Notes under the pieces: model-generated
The model's input: the letters and a program-made list of their open reading frames with translations, nothing else
Told to the model about the DNA's origin: nothing
Databases searched by the model: none
Shown: positions 42,573 to 51,203 of the stretch, piece by piece
How the letters are laid out: each line of letters opens with the position of its first letter
Numbering within the stretch: position 1 is the stretch's first letter
Assembly: GCA_963771015.1 (NCBI GenBank)
Contig: CAVYRN010000004.1
Coordinates: 1-64,000 of the forward strand
From: CAVSJJ01 sp963771015
GTDB lineage: Bacteria; Actinomycetota; Actinomycetes; Actinomycetales; Dermatophilaceae
Direction: 5' to 3'
DNA: 64,000 bases
Made by a program: the position numbers and the translations under genes

Positions 42573-43883
42573 TCAGACCTGGGCGGCGAGCTCGATGATG
42601 TCGGCCAGCTCGGCGGCGAGGCGGTCCCGCTCCAGCCCGGCGGTGGCCGCGGCGAAGGTCGCCGTGTGCTCTCGGGTCCGGGTGACGATGTCGCCGAGGG
42701 TCTCCACGGCGACATCGAGGTCGCGAAGCCGCTCCACCGCTCCACCGCCGGTGGCGGCGTCGGCAACGGACGCCCGCCAGGCGTCGGCGTCGCCCCGCAG
42801 GGTCTCGAGGAAGGACGTCGTCTCGCCGACGTGGTCGGCGAACTCGCCGGTGGCGGCCTGGTCCGCGCTGACGTCGGCGTCGAGGATGGCAAGCAGGGCC
42901 TCGGTGAGGCTGGTCAGCGCGCGCTCGGACACGCGGGGGTCCTCGACCTCGCCGGCGACGGCGACCACGTAGCGAGCGATCGCCTCCGCCTGGAGCCGGG
43001 CGATCGCCGTGCTGAGCCGCAGCTGCTTGCGGATCCGGGTCACGCCGGTCAGGGCGACGGCGAGGGCGTCGACCGCGGTGCTGGCCCCCCCGATGTCGTC
43101 GACGAGCGTCTCCGGTGGTTCGCCGCCGGCGACGCCGGAGAGGGCGCGGGTCGTGTCGTCGAGGTGGGTGAGGGCGCCGCGGCACCGTCGCACGTCGCGG
43201 GCGAGGGCGTCGGCGTGTCCGAGCGAGGCGGTGAGGGCCTCGTTGAACCCCCCGAGGATGGCGCGGGCGGCCGCCGCCTTGGCCACCATGACCTGGAGGG
43301 TCTCGGACCCGCTCGAGAGGTCCGGAAGGGTCGGTCCGGCGGCCTCCCGGGCGGTCACCTCCTCGGGGACCAGGTCCGCCTGGAGGTCGGTGTAGGACCC
43401 GAAGCCGTTCTCATCCAGGGCGGCGACCAGCAGGTCGCGACCCAGGTGGGCGGCGTCGGCTGCGCTCATCCCCTTCTCGCGGGCCTTGAGCTCCTTGGCC
43501 CGGACCTGTGTGTAGAGGGCATGGAAGAGGTTGCGGGCCTCGATGTTGCACGGCGTGGCCCGGACCGAGAGGTACCGGTCGCCGATCGGCACGATGGTCG
43601 CGAACGCCCAGTAGGCGCTGCCGTCGCCGGCGAGGTTGAGGACGTAGGCGCATACCGGGCTGTGCTCGCCGAGCAGGTCCCACATGATCTGGAAGAGCCC
43701 GCCGGGCATGTCCGGGTGCCGGATGATGTTGTGGGGAGCCCCGATGAGGTCCTCGCGGGAGTAGCGCGCGTTGCGCGTGAACACCTCGTTGGCCTCGTCG
43801 ATGACGCCCTTGGCGTCGGTCGTCGAGAAGAAGAGGTCGTCGAGGGGGACCTCGTGCAGGTCGCCGGTGGGTACCGCAGCCAC
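42573..43883 (-). CDS. Aer-like PAS-domain protein with helical C-terminus
   Basis: About 436 residues from the GTG at 43883 (alternative 43934). An N-terminal PAS domain with the Aer-type sequence KGVIDEANEVFTRNARYSRE ... IIRHPDMPGGLFQIMWDLL suggests a redox or flavin sensor. The rest is almost wholly alpha-helical (e.g. ARAILGGFNEALTASLGHAD) with no HAMP, kinase, GGDEF or chemotaxis-receptor hairpin visible. No membrane segment is seen. It lies downstream of glnA on the same strand behind a terminator-like hairpin. Function unknown beyond sensing. Confidence 0.7.
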   Translation of the reverse strand: MAAVPTGDLHEVPLDDLFFSTTDAKGVIDEANEVFTRNARYSREDLIGAPHNIIRHPDMPGGLFQIMWDLLGEHSPVCAYVLNLAGDGSAYWAFATIVPIGDRYLSVRATPCNIEARNLFHALYTQVRAKELKAREKGMSAADAAHLGRDLLVAALDENGFGSYTDLQADLVPEEVTAREAAGPTLPDLSSGSETLQVMVAKAAAARAILGGFNEALTASLGHADALARDVRRCRGALTHLDDTTRALSGVAGGEPPETLVDDIGGASTAVDALAVALTGVTRIRKQLRLSTAIARLQAEAIARYVVAVAGEVEDPRVSERALTSLTEALLAILDADVSADQAATGEFADHVGETTSFLETLRGDADAWRASVADAATGGGAVERLRDLDVAVETLGDIVTRTREHTATFAAATAGLERDRLAAELADIIELAAQV

Positions 43884-44301
43884 GATGGGCCTCGCTTCGC
43901 TGAGGGATGGGCGGGACGGACCGGGGTCCGACACGGCGGGGCTTCGGAATCCTCCCAGGTCAGCGAGCCGGTCGCCACCGAAACGCCCAAACTGGCGTGG
44001 TGGGGTGGCATGGCACACATCGAGATCGCCCGTGCCCGTCTGCTCGCGTTCGCCCTGCGGTAGGACGAGAACCGGTGCGGGACGCCGTCGTACGGGATGC
44101 TCCGTTCCAGTTCCTCCGAGCGTTGCCCGGTCCACCCCTCGGCGAGCACCCGCATCACGTCGGACCCCTCGAGCTGGCCCTCCGGTGACACGCCAAGGGT
44201 GCCCGGACCGAGGTCGGGGAGCTCGCACCGGACACGCGAGAGGGGCCGCACCCGGCATATCGGATGCGGCCCCTCACTCGTGTCTGGCGGGGTGGTTTCG
44301 C
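43884..44301. other. Intergenic region between glnA and the PAS gene
   Basis: 418 bp without a convincing gene. It holds the glnA terminator (44240-44275) and, nearer the PAS gene, a nested hairpin on the minus strand (ACGCC/GGCGT inside CACC/GGTG, about 43975-44005). I looked for c-di-GMP and other known riboswitch cores and found none. Confidence 0.4.
44240..44275 (-). terminator. Terminator of glnA
   Basis: Perfect 11-bp arms GAGGGGCCGCA/TGCGGCCCCTC with a further partly paired centre, 27 nt past the glnA stop. No U-run. Confidence 0.7.
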
Positions 44302-45726
44302 TCAGATGTCGTAGTACATCTCGAACTCGTGCGGGTGCGGGCGGAAGCGGATCGGGTCCACCTCGTTCTTGCGCTTCCAGTCGACCCAGGTCTCGATGAG
44401 GTCCTCGGTGAAGACGCCACCCTCGAGAAGGAAGTCGTGATCGGCCTCGAGCGCGTCGAGAACCTCGGTGAGTGAGCCGGGCACCTGGCCGATGGCCTCG
44501 TGCTCCTCCGGCGGCAGCTCGTAGAGGTCCTTGTCCACGGGCTCCGGCGGCTCGATGCGGTTCTTGATGCCGTCCAGGCCGGCCATGAGCTGAGCTGCGA
44601 AGGACAGGTACGGGTTGCTCGACGGGTCCGGGATCCGGAACTCGATGCGCTTGGCCTTCGGGCTGTCGCCGGCGATCGGGATGCGGACGCAGGCGGAGCG
44701 GTTGCGGGCCGAGTAGACGAGGTTGACCGGGGCCTCGTAGCCGGGGACCAGGCGGTGGTAGGAGTTCACCGTCGGGTTGGTGAAGGCGAGGAGCGCCGGG
44801 GCGTGCTTGAGCAGGCCGCCGATGTACCACCGGGCGATGTCGGACAGGCCGCCGTAGCCGCGCTCGTCGTAGAAGAGCGGCACGCCGTCCTTCCACAGCG
44901 ACTGGTGGGTGTGCATGCCCGAGCCGTTGTCACCGAAGATCGGCTTCGGCATGAACGTCGCGGTCTTGCCGAGCCCCCACACCGTGTTCTTGACGACGTA
45001 CTTGAACTTCATCATGTCGTCGCCGGACTGCAGCAGGGTGTTGAAGCGGTAGTTGATCTCCTGCTGGCCCGCGGTGCCGACCTCGTGGTGGCTGCGCTCG
45101 ACGTTGATGCCGACGTCGGCGAGGTTGAGGCAGATCTTGTCACGGGTGTCGGCGAAGTGGTCGACCGGCGGGACGGGGAAGTAGCCGCCCTTGTAGCGGG
45201 TCTTGTACCCGAGGTTGCCACCCTCCTCCTCGCGGCCGGTGTTCCACGCGGCCTCGACGGAGTCGATGACGTAGTAGCTGGTGTTCTGCTTGGTCTCGAA
45301 GCGGACGTCGTCGAAGATGTAGAACTCCGCCTCGGCGCCGAAGTAGGCGGTGTCGGCGATGCCTGTCGACGTGAGGTAGGCCTCGGCCTTGGCCGCGATG
45401 TTGCGCGGGTCCCGGCTGTACGGCTCGCCGGTGAACGGGTCGACGATCGAGAAGTTCATGATGAGCGTCTTCTCGGCGCGGAACGGGTCGACGTAGGCGG
45501 TCGTGGGGTCCGGCACGAGCTTCATGTCGGACTCGTGGATGGCCTGGAACCCGCGAATCGACGACCCGTCGAACATCGCGCCGTTGGTGAAGAAGTCGGC
45601 GTCCACGGTGCCGGCGGGCACATTGAAGTGCTGCATGACGCCGGGCAGGTCGCAGAACCGGATGTCGACGAACTTGACGCCCTCGTCCTTGATGAACGCG
45701 AGGACCTCGTCAGCGGTGCTGAACAA
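44302..45726 (-). CDS. glnA: Type I glutamine synthetase (GSI-beta)
   Basis: 474 residues. The start is TTG (45726), five bases after a perfect AGGAGG, and gives the standard N-terminus FSTADEVLAFIKDEGVKFVD. Catalytic and metal motifs are present: DGSSIRGFQAIHESDM, AEAEFYIFD, NVERSHHEVGTAGQQEINYR, FGDNGSGMHTHQSLW and NRSACVRIP. Tyr402 in KDLYELPPEE is the adenylylation site, so activity should be controlled by GlnE. It makes glutamine from glutamate, ammonia and ATP. Transcription is probably activated by GlnR (operator at 45797-45834). Confidence 0.97.
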   Translation of the reverse strand: MFSTADEVLAFIKDEGVKFVDIRFCDLPGVMQHFNVPAGTVDADFFTNGAMFDGSSIRGFQAIHESDMKLVPDPTTAYVDPFRAEKTLIMNFSIVDPFTGEPYSRDPRNIAAKAEAYLTSTGIADTAYFGAEAEFYIFDDVRFETKQNTSYYVIDSVEAAWNTGREEEGGNLGYKTRYKGGYFPVPPVDHFADTRDKICLNLADVGINVERSHHEVGTAGQQEINYRFNTLLQSGDDMMKFKYVVKNTVWGLGKTATFMPKPIFGDNGSGMHTHQSLWKDGVPLFYDERGYGGLSDIARWYIGGLLKHAPALLAFTNPTVNSYHRLVPGYEAPVNLVYSARNRSACVRIPIAGDSPKAKRIEFRIPDPSSNPYLSFAAQLMAGLDGIKNRIEPPEPVDKDLYELPPEEHEAIGQVPGSLTEVLDALEADHDFLLEGGVFTEDLIETWVDWKRKNEVDPIRFRPHPHEFEMYYDI

Positions 45727-45796
45727 TCCAACCTCCTGGTTAAGAGCGCGGGCCTATCGCCGACCCAGTGCGTTGCGACGACCGTAGGGACAGGGG

Positions 45797-45834
45797 GTTT
45801 CCCGACCGTGACCCCGTTGTTTCGCCAGTGTTAC
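45797..45834 (-). promoter_or_regulatory. GlnR operator upstream of glnA
   Basis: Reading on the minus strand: GTAAC-N6-GAAAC-N6-GTCAC-N6-GAAAC. This is exactly the a1-b1-a2-b2 half-site arrangement known for actinobacterial GlnR on glnA. A TACGGT -10-like box follows at 45786-45781. Expected effect: activation of glnA when nitrogen is limiting. Confidence 0.88.
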
Positions 45835-45920
45835 ACCGTGCCAGAGTTCCACACCTTGGGACAAGCCGCCCACGGGCTGGACGTCCGGTGGCGGCCGCAG
45901 CCGGGCCGGGGCAGACGGCA

Positions 45921-45926
45921 TACTGT
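45921..45926 (+). promoter_or_regulatory. -10 box of the RDD gene, leaderless type
   Basis: TACTGT lies 6 nt before the GTG at 45933. No ribosome site is visible. The T and A of the box overlap a CGGCATAC octamer. Confidence 0.6.
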
Positions 45927-45932
45927 CCCCTC

Positions 45933-46343
45933 GTGGACGACACGGCGACGCACCGAGGGGCCCGGCTCGGTATGCCGGCCCAGGGACCGGGATCGATGGC
46001 CGGGCTCGGCCGGCGGCTCGCGGCCGTCGTCATCGACTGGCTCCTGTGCCAGCTCATCGCCGTGGGCCTGCTCGGGGCCGACCTGCGCGGGGGGAGCGCC
46101 GGCTCGCTCGTCCCGCTGGCCGTCTTCGCGGTCGAGAACCTCCTGCTCGTCGGCACCCTCGGGTCGACGGTGGGCCACCGGGCGCTCGGGCTGCGGGTGG
46201 TCCAGGCGGGGCCGGGTCTGTTCCCGCTCCAGGTTGCCGTGCGGACGGCGCTGCTCTGCCTCTTCTTCCCCGCGCTGTTCTCCGACAGCGACGGCCGGGG
46301 CATGCACGACCGGGCGGCCGGGACGGCCATCGTCCGGCGCTAG
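45933..46343 (+). CDS. RDD-family membrane protein
   Basis: 136 residues from the GTG at 45933, chosen from the leaderless -10 box. The RDD domain begins GLGRRLAAVVIDWLLCQLIA (the R..D pair) and continues with VENLLLVGTLGSTVGHRALG and VRTALLCLFFPALFSD, with the final DGRGMHDRAAGTAIV giving the second Asp. About three helices. RDD proteins are small transporter-like membrane proteins of mostly unknown role. It is divergent from glnA and convergent with DUF4191. Confidence 0.85.
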   Translation: MDDTATHRGARLGMPAQGPGSMAGLGRRLAAVVIDWLLCQLIAVGLLGADLRGGSAGSLVPLAVFAVENLLLVGTLGSTVGHRALGLRVVQAGPGLFPLQVAVRTALLCLFFPALFSDSDGRGMHDRAAGTAIVRR

Positions 46344-46379
46344 GGCGCGCAGCCCCAGGCGGGCCGGGCCGAGGTGTCC

Positions 46380-47099
46380 TCAGCGGCCGCGCAGGGCCCG
46401 ACGGTCCATCCGGACCTTCGTCGGGTCCATCCCTGCCGGGATGGCGGCCCGGATGCTGGGCAGGGACTTCAGCCGCTTGTTGACGACCGAGACCTCGTCC
46501 TTGGTCAGCACCGTCTTCATCCGGTTCAGCCGCCCACTCAGCTTGCGGATGGGCACCTCGCCCTCGCCGTCGCCGACGGTGAGCAGGTGGACGGGGACTC
46601 CCGGCGCCACCCGGGTGACCTTCTTCTCCTCGGCCTTGAGCAGCTTGGCGACCCGCCCCGAGGGGCCCTCGCCGATGAGGACGACCCCGGGCCGGCCGAG
46701 CGCCCGGAAGACCATGGCCGCGCCGGAGAGATCGGCGAGCTTCGTCCCGCGGACCGTGTCGACGGCCACCGGCTCGGGGCTCGTGTGCCAGCCCCGGCCG
46801 CCCAGGCTCTGCAGGGCGACGCCCGAGCCACCGGCCTGGCCGTCGAGGGCGGCATACATCGCCTTGTTGCCCCGCTGGTTCATGATGAGCGTCGCGGCGA
46901 GCGCCGCCGCCGGCAGGGCGACGATGAGGGCGTACCACGGGTGTCCGAGCGGCCAGCCGATCCCGACGATAACGACGATCGTCAGCACCGCCGAGCCGGA
47001 CATCCACCAGCCGAGCTTGGGGTCGAGCTGCCGGACGGCGACGTAGCCCTCGCGGATCTCGGCGATGCGGCCCTTCTTCTTCTCGCTGTCCTGGGACAC
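46380..47099 (-). CDS. DUF4191 membrane protein
   Basis: 239 residues from the GTG at 47099, with AGGAG about 10 nt upstream. A short basic N-terminus (KKKGRIAEIREGY) precedes two helices (WMSGSAVLTIVVIVGIGWPL and WYALIVALPAAALAATLIMN). A cytoplasmic domain follows, with KAMYAALDGQAGG and GRPGVVLIGEGPSGRVAKLL, ending RKLSGRLNRMKTVLTKDE. This matches the actinobacterial DUF4191 family, which typically lies beside lipA as here. Function unknown. Confidence 0.85.
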   Translation of the reverse strand: MSQDSEKKKGRIAEIREGYVAVRQLDPKLGWWMSGSAVLTIVVIVGIGWPLGHPWYALIVALPAAALAATLIMNQRGNKAMYAALDGQAGGSGVALQSLGGRGWHTSPEPVAVDTVRGTKLADLSGAAMVFRALGRPGVVLIGEGPSGRVAKLLKAEEKKVTRVAPGVPVHLLTVGDGEGEVPIRKLSGRLNRMKTVLTKDEVSVVNKRLKSLPSIRAAIPAGMDPTKVRMDRRALRGR

Positions 47100-47158
47100 G
47101 GCGGCGGGGCTCCTGGTTCGTGATGCGGCGGCGGCACGGGTATGCCGCGGGGACCCGC

Positions 47159-48184
47159 CTAGGATACGGGCCCGCCGGAGCGCGCCACCACCGCCGCCGC
47201 CTCCTGGCGGGCCGGGGTGGACGCCGCCTGGGCGAGATGTGCGAGGTGCTCGGGGATCGGCCGGCCGAGCGCGGTCATCGCCGTCGCCCACAGCCGTCCG
47301 GCCCGGTAGGAGGACCGCACGAGCGGGCCGGCCATGACGCCGCTGAAGCCGAGGTCGTGGGCCAGGTCGCTCCACCGGACGAACTCCTCGGGCCGGACCC
47401 ACCGGTGGATGGGGTGGTGCCGCGGCGAGGGGCGGAGGTACTGGGTGATGGTGAGGATGTCGCACCCGGCCTCGTGGAGGTCACGCATCGCCTGCTCGAT
47501 CTCGTGCTCCTCCTCGCCCATCCCGAGGATGAGGTTGGACTTGGTGACCAGGCCGGCCTCGCGGGCCAGGGTGAGCACCCGCAGCGACTTCTCGTAGCTG
47601 AACGCCGGCCGGATCCGGCGGAAGATCCGGGGCACCGTCTCGAGGTTGTGGGCGAACACCTCGGGGCGGGCGTCGAAGAGCTGGCCGACCAGCGCCGGGT
47701 CGGCGCCGAAGTCGGGCGGGAGGATCTCGACGCCGGTGCCGGGGTTGAGCTCGTGGATCTGCCGGATCGTCTCGGCGTAGAGCCCGGCGGCGCCGTCGGC
47801 CTGGTCGTCGCGGGCGACGCCGGTCACCGTCGAGTAGCGCAGCCCCATCTGGCGCACCGACTCGGCCACCCGGCGCGGCTCGTCGAGGTCGAGGGTGGCG
47901 GGGCGACCGGTCGCGATGTCGCAGAAGTCGCATCGCCGGGTGCAGACGTCGCCACCGATGAGGAACGTCGCCTCGCGGTCCTCCCAGCACTCGAAGATGT
48001 TGGGGCAGCCGGCCTCCTGGCACACCGTGTGCAGGCCCTCGGACCGGACCATCGCGTCGAGGGACGTGAACGCCGGGCCCATCGTCGCCGTGGTGCGGAT
48101 CCAGGCCGGCTTGCGCTCGATGGGTGTCTCGGCGTTGCGCGCCTCGACGCGCAGCAGCCGACGTCCCTCGGGGGCGATGGTCAC
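47159..48184 (-). CDS. lipA: Lipoyl synthase LipA (radical SAM)
   Basis: 341 residues from the GTG at 48184, six bases after GAAGGAG. The auxiliary cluster motif CQEAGCPNIFEC and the radical-SAM motif CTRRCDFCDIA are both intact, followed by TGVARDDQADGAAG and LILGMGEEEHEIEQAM. The C-terminal R(S)SY Ser (GPLVRSSYRAG) is present. It inserts two sulfurs into octanoyl groups placed by LipB, producing 5'-deoxyadenosine. SucB, 7 kb away, is a substrate. Confidence 0.97.
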   Translation of the reverse strand: MTIAPEGRRLLRVEARNAETPIERKPAWIRTTATMGPAFTSLDAMVRSEGLHTVCQEAGCPNIFECWEDREATFLIGGDVCTRRCDFCDIATGRPATLDLDEPRRVAESVRQMGLRYSTVTGVARDDQADGAAGLYAETIRQIHELNPGTGVEILPPDFGADPALVGQLFDARPEVFAHNLETVPRIFRRIRPAFSYEKSLRVLTLAREAGLVTKSNLILGMGEEEHEIEQAMRDLHEAGCDILTITQYLRPSPRHHPIHRWVRPEEFVRWSDLAHDLGFSGVMAGPLVRSSYRAGRLWATAMTALGRPIPEHLAHLAQAASTPARQEAAAVVARSGGPVS

Positions 48185-48261
48185 GCGTGCTCCTTCGACG
48201 GTGGGCGGGGGGCCGGGCTGGCGTCGGCCTCCAAGGGTACGCCGGGCGGGCCCGGGGCGGG

Positions 48262-48897
48262 TCAGCCGAGGACGTCGCCGAGGTGCTTCTCGGCGTAGGG
48301 CAGGACGTCCTGGACGGTCACCGTCTCGCCGAGCTCACGGCTGATCGAGGTGACCCCGGCGTCGGCGATCCCGCAGGGGATGATCACCTGGCCCCAGGAC
48401 AGGTCGGCGTCGCAGTTGAGGGCGAACCCGTGCATCGTCACGTCGCGGCTCACCCGGATGCCGATGGCGCCGAGCTTGCGGTCCGGGCCGCGCTCGTCGG
48501 CGGTGACCCAGATGCCGCTGCGCCCCTCGACGCGGGCGGCCTCGACCCCGAACTCGCGGCATACCCGGATCATCACCTCCTCGAGGCGGCGGACGTGCGC
48601 CACGACGTCGACGGGGACCGGCAGCCGGACGATGGGGTAGCCGACGAGCTGACCAGGTCCGTGCCAGGTGATCTTGCCGCCCCGGTCGACGTCGATGACC
48701 GGGGTGCCGTCGACCGGGCGCTCGTGCGGCTCGGTCCGCTTGCCGGCCGTGTAGACGGCCGCATGCTCGAGGAGGAGGACGGTGTCGGGCTCGGTGCCGG
48801 CCACGACCGCGTCGTGGACCTCGCGCTGACGGTCCCAGGCCGCCCGGTAGTCGACGAGGTCGGGAGCGAAGCCGAGATGGATGATGCGCAGCGCCAT
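48262..48897 (-). CDS. lipB: Octanoyltransferase LipB
   Basis: 211 residues. The motifs DTVLLLEHAAVYTAGKRTEP, DVDRGGKITWHGPGQLVGYP, GRSGIWV and HGFALNCDADLSWGQVIIPCG (catalytic Cys in IPCGI, Lys in RKLGAIGIRV) are complete. It moves octanoate from acyl carrier protein onto E2/GcvH domains ahead of LipA. The ATG at 48897 lies 6 nt after a TACCGT box. lipA follows after 77 bp and also has its own ribosome site. Confidence 0.96.
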   Translation of the reverse strand: MALRIIHLGFAPDLVDYRAAWDRQREVHDAVVAGTEPDTVLLLEHAAVYTAGKRTEPHERPVDGTPVIDVDRGGKITWHGPGQLVGYPIVRLPVPVDVVAHVRRLEEVMIRVCREFGVEAARVEGRSGIWVTADERGPDRKLGAIGIRVSRDVTMHGFALNCDADLSWGQVIIPCGIADAGVTSISRELGETVTVQDVLPYAEKHLGDVLG

Positions 48898-48903
48898 GCC
48901 CCC

Positions 48904-48909
48904 ACGGTA
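48904..48909 (-). promoter_or_regulatory. -10 box of lipB, leaderless type
   Basis: TACCGT on the minus strand, 6 nt before the lipB ATG. It overlaps a GTATGCCG octamer. The divergent MMPL gene has the same arrangement 70 bp away. Confidence 0.6.
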
Positions 48910-48977
48910 TGCCGTACGCCCCAGTAGCCGTGAGCGCGAAGGTCGGACGCGTCCCAGCAGGCGGCCGGGGTGGCCCC

Positions 48978-48983
48978 TAGGCT
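48978..48983 (+). promoter_or_regulatory. -10 box of the MMPL gene, leaderless type
   Basis: TAGGCT lies 6 nt (GGCGCC) before the ATG at 48990. No ribosome site. Confidence 0.6.
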
Positions 48984-48989
48984 GGCGCC

Positions 48990-51200
48990 ATGTCTGATGA
49001 CGACGACGGCCGCCTGACGTCCGGTAAGCAGCCCAGGCGGCCGCGTGTGGTTCTCGTGTGGGCGCTCCTCGTGGTCGTGGCCTGGCTCGCCGTCGGCGGG
49101 TTCGGGGGGCCGCTGGCCGGCCGGCTCTCGGAGGTGCAGAAGAACGACAACGCCTCCTTCCTCCCCAAGGGCGCCGAGTCCACCGAGGTCATCGACGCGC
49201 TCGCGGCCTTCTCCGACAACGCGACGCTGCCCTACCTCGTCGTCGTCGAGAAGGACTCGGGGGCGCTGACGCCGGCCGACCTGGCCAAGGTCGCGACGTT
49301 CGCCTCCGCCATCCCGGACCTGGCGCTGCCGGGCATCGGCCCCTCGGCCACCATCGGCGACTACCTCGTCGGCGCCGCGACGCCGCAGGCCGTGCCGAGC
49401 CAGGACGGTCGGGCGGCGCTCATCATCGTCTCGGTCGACAGCGCCAGGGCGGGTGAGGCGGTCAACGGCACGACGCCGCTGTTCGAGGCGGCCTCGGCGA
49501 TCCGGGCCGCGGCGCCGGACGCACTCGGGACGGGGCTGACGGCCTACGTCGGTGGCCCGGGCGGGCTCATCGCCGACTTCGTCACCGCCTTCTCCGGGAT
49601 CGACGGGATCCTGCTCGGGGTGGCGCTGCTCGTCGTCTTCGTCATCCTGCTGGTCGTCTATCGCAGCCCGGTGCTGCCCGTGGCGGTGCTGCTCAGCGCG
49701 ATCTTCGGCCTCGCCCTCGCCTCGCTCGCCGTCTTCCCGCTGGCCAAGGCGGGCCACATCGCCCTGTCCGGTCAGTCGCAGGGCATCCTGTTCATCCTCG
49801 TCGTCGGCGCCGCGACCGACTACTCGCTGCTCCTGGTCAGCCGGTTCCGGGAGGAGCTGCATGACGACCCCAGCTCGTGGGTGGCGCTCAGGCGGGCCTG
49901 GCGGGGCAGCGTGGAGGCCATCGTCGCCTCGGCCTCGACGGTCATCCTCGGTCTGCTGTGCCTGCTGCTCGCCACGCTGCAGAGCACCGCGGGGCTCGGT
50001 CCGGTCGGTGCCCTGGGCATCGCCGGGTCGCTGGTCGCCGCACTGACGTTCCTGCCGGCCCTGCTCGTGCTGGGCGGGAGGTGGGTCTTCTGGCCGTTCG
50101 TGCCTCGCGTGGACCACGTCCACTCCCAGGACAAGATCGGCACCCGAAGCGTCTGGGGCCGGGTCGCCACCATGGTCGGCACCCACCCACGCCGCACCTG
50201 GGTGCTGACCCTCGTCGGCCTGCTCGTCGCCGCGGCCTTCGCGCCGACCTTCAAGGCCGAGGGGATCTCGAACGCCGACATCTTCCTCACCCCGGTCGAC
50301 TCGGTCCAGGCCCAGAAGGCCATCGACCGGCACTTCCCCGGCGGCTCCGGCAGCCCGGTCCAGATCATCGCGCCCCAGGACCAGGCCGAGGCGGTCGTCG
50401 GTGTGCTGAGGCAGGAGCCCGGCGTGCAGGACGCGTTCGTCGGCCTGACGCCGTCCGCACCCGGGACCCCTCCGGTGGTTCGCGACGGGGACGTCGTCGT
50501 CCAGGCCACCCTCACCGACCCCGCCGACAGCCCCCAGGCGGCCGACGTGGTCCGGCGGCTGCGCACCGACCTCGACGCCGTGAGCACCGATGTGCTCGTC
50601 GGCGGTCAGACGGCCGTCAACCTCGATGTCCGGGACGCCAGCGCGCGCGACCTCAAGGTCATCGCGCCGGTGATCCTCGCCGTCATCTTCCTCGTGCTGT
50701 CCCTGCTGCTGCGCTCGCTCGTCGCGCCCATCCTGCTCGTCGCGGCCAACGTCCTCTCGTTCGGGGCCACCATCGGGGTGTCGGCCCTCATGTTCAACCA
50801 TGTCTTCGGCTTCCCGGGCGCGGACCCGGCGATTCCGCTCTACGGGTTCGTCTTCCTCGTGGCGCTCGGTATCGACTACTCGATCTTCCTCATGACCCGG
50901 GTGCGCGAGGAGACCCGGTCCCGGGGCACGCACCAGGGCATCCTTGTCGCCCTCGCGGTGACCGGTGGGGTCATCACCAGCGCCGGCGTCGTCCTGGCCT
51001 CGACGTTCTCGGCGCTCGTCGTGCTGCCGCTGGTCTTCCTCGTCGAGATGGCGTTCATCGTCGCGTTCGGCGTCCTGCTCGACACCCTCGTCGTGCGCTC
51101 GCTCCTCGTGCCGGCCGCGGCATACGACGTGGGGGCTCGGATCTGGTGGCCCGGGCGGCTCTCCCGGGTTCCGGACGCCCCCGCCGACGACGAGGGCTGA
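48990..51200 (+). CDS. MMPL/RND-family membrane transporter
   Basis: 736 residues with two repeated halves of six helices. The first helix (VVLVWALLVVVAWLAVGGFG) is followed by an outer loop domain, then a helix bundle with AATDYSLLLVSRFREEL (the conserved D-Y pair of proton-driven MMPL). The second half has ALGIDYSIFLMTRVREETR at the matching place and ends near SLLVPAAAYDVGARIWWPG. MMPL proteins export lipids or small molecules using proton motive force. The adjacent Gfo/Idh gene starts 3 bp after the stop, so they are co-expressed. Substrate unknown. Confidence 0.92.
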   Translation: MSDDDDGRLTSGKQPRRPRVVLVWALLVVVAWLAVGGFGGPLAGRLSEVQKNDNASFLPKGAESTEVIDALAAFSDNATLPYLVVVEKDSGALTPADLAKVATFASAIPDLALPGIGPSATIGDYLVGAATPQAVPSQDGRAALIIVSVDSARAGEAVNGTTPLFEAASAIRAAAPDALGTGLTAYVGGPGGLIADFVTAFSGIDGILLGVALLVVFVILLVVYRSPVLPVAVLLSAIFGLALASLAVFPLAKAGHIALSGQSQGILFILVVGAATDYSLLLVSRFREELHDDPSSWVALRRAWRGSVEAIVASASTVILGLLCLLLATLQSTAGLGPVGALGIAGSLVAALTFLPALLVLGGRWVFWPFVPRVDHVHSQDKIGTRSVWGRVATMVGTHPRRTWVLTLVGLLVAAAFAPTFKAEGISNADIFLTPVDSVQAQKAIDRHFPGGSGSPVQIIAPQDQAEAVVGVLRQEPGVQDAFVGLTPSAPGTPPVVRDGDVVVQATLTDPADSPQAADVVRRLRTDLDAVSTDVLVGGQTAVNLDVRDASARDLKVIAPVILAVIFLVLSLLLRSLVAPILLVAANVLSFGATIGVSALMFNHVFGFPGADPAIPLYGFVFLVALGIDYSIFLMTRVREETRSRGTHQGILVALAVTGGVITSAGVVLASTFSALVVLPLVFLVEMAFIVAFGVLLDTLVVRSLLVPAAAYDVGARIWWPGRLSRVPDAPADDEG

Positions 51201-51203
51201 GCC

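Noticed and set aside
43884..44080. c-di-GMP or other riboswitch before the PAS gene
   Set aside because: A hairpin is present, but no conserved core such as GGGACGCAAAGCC could be found.
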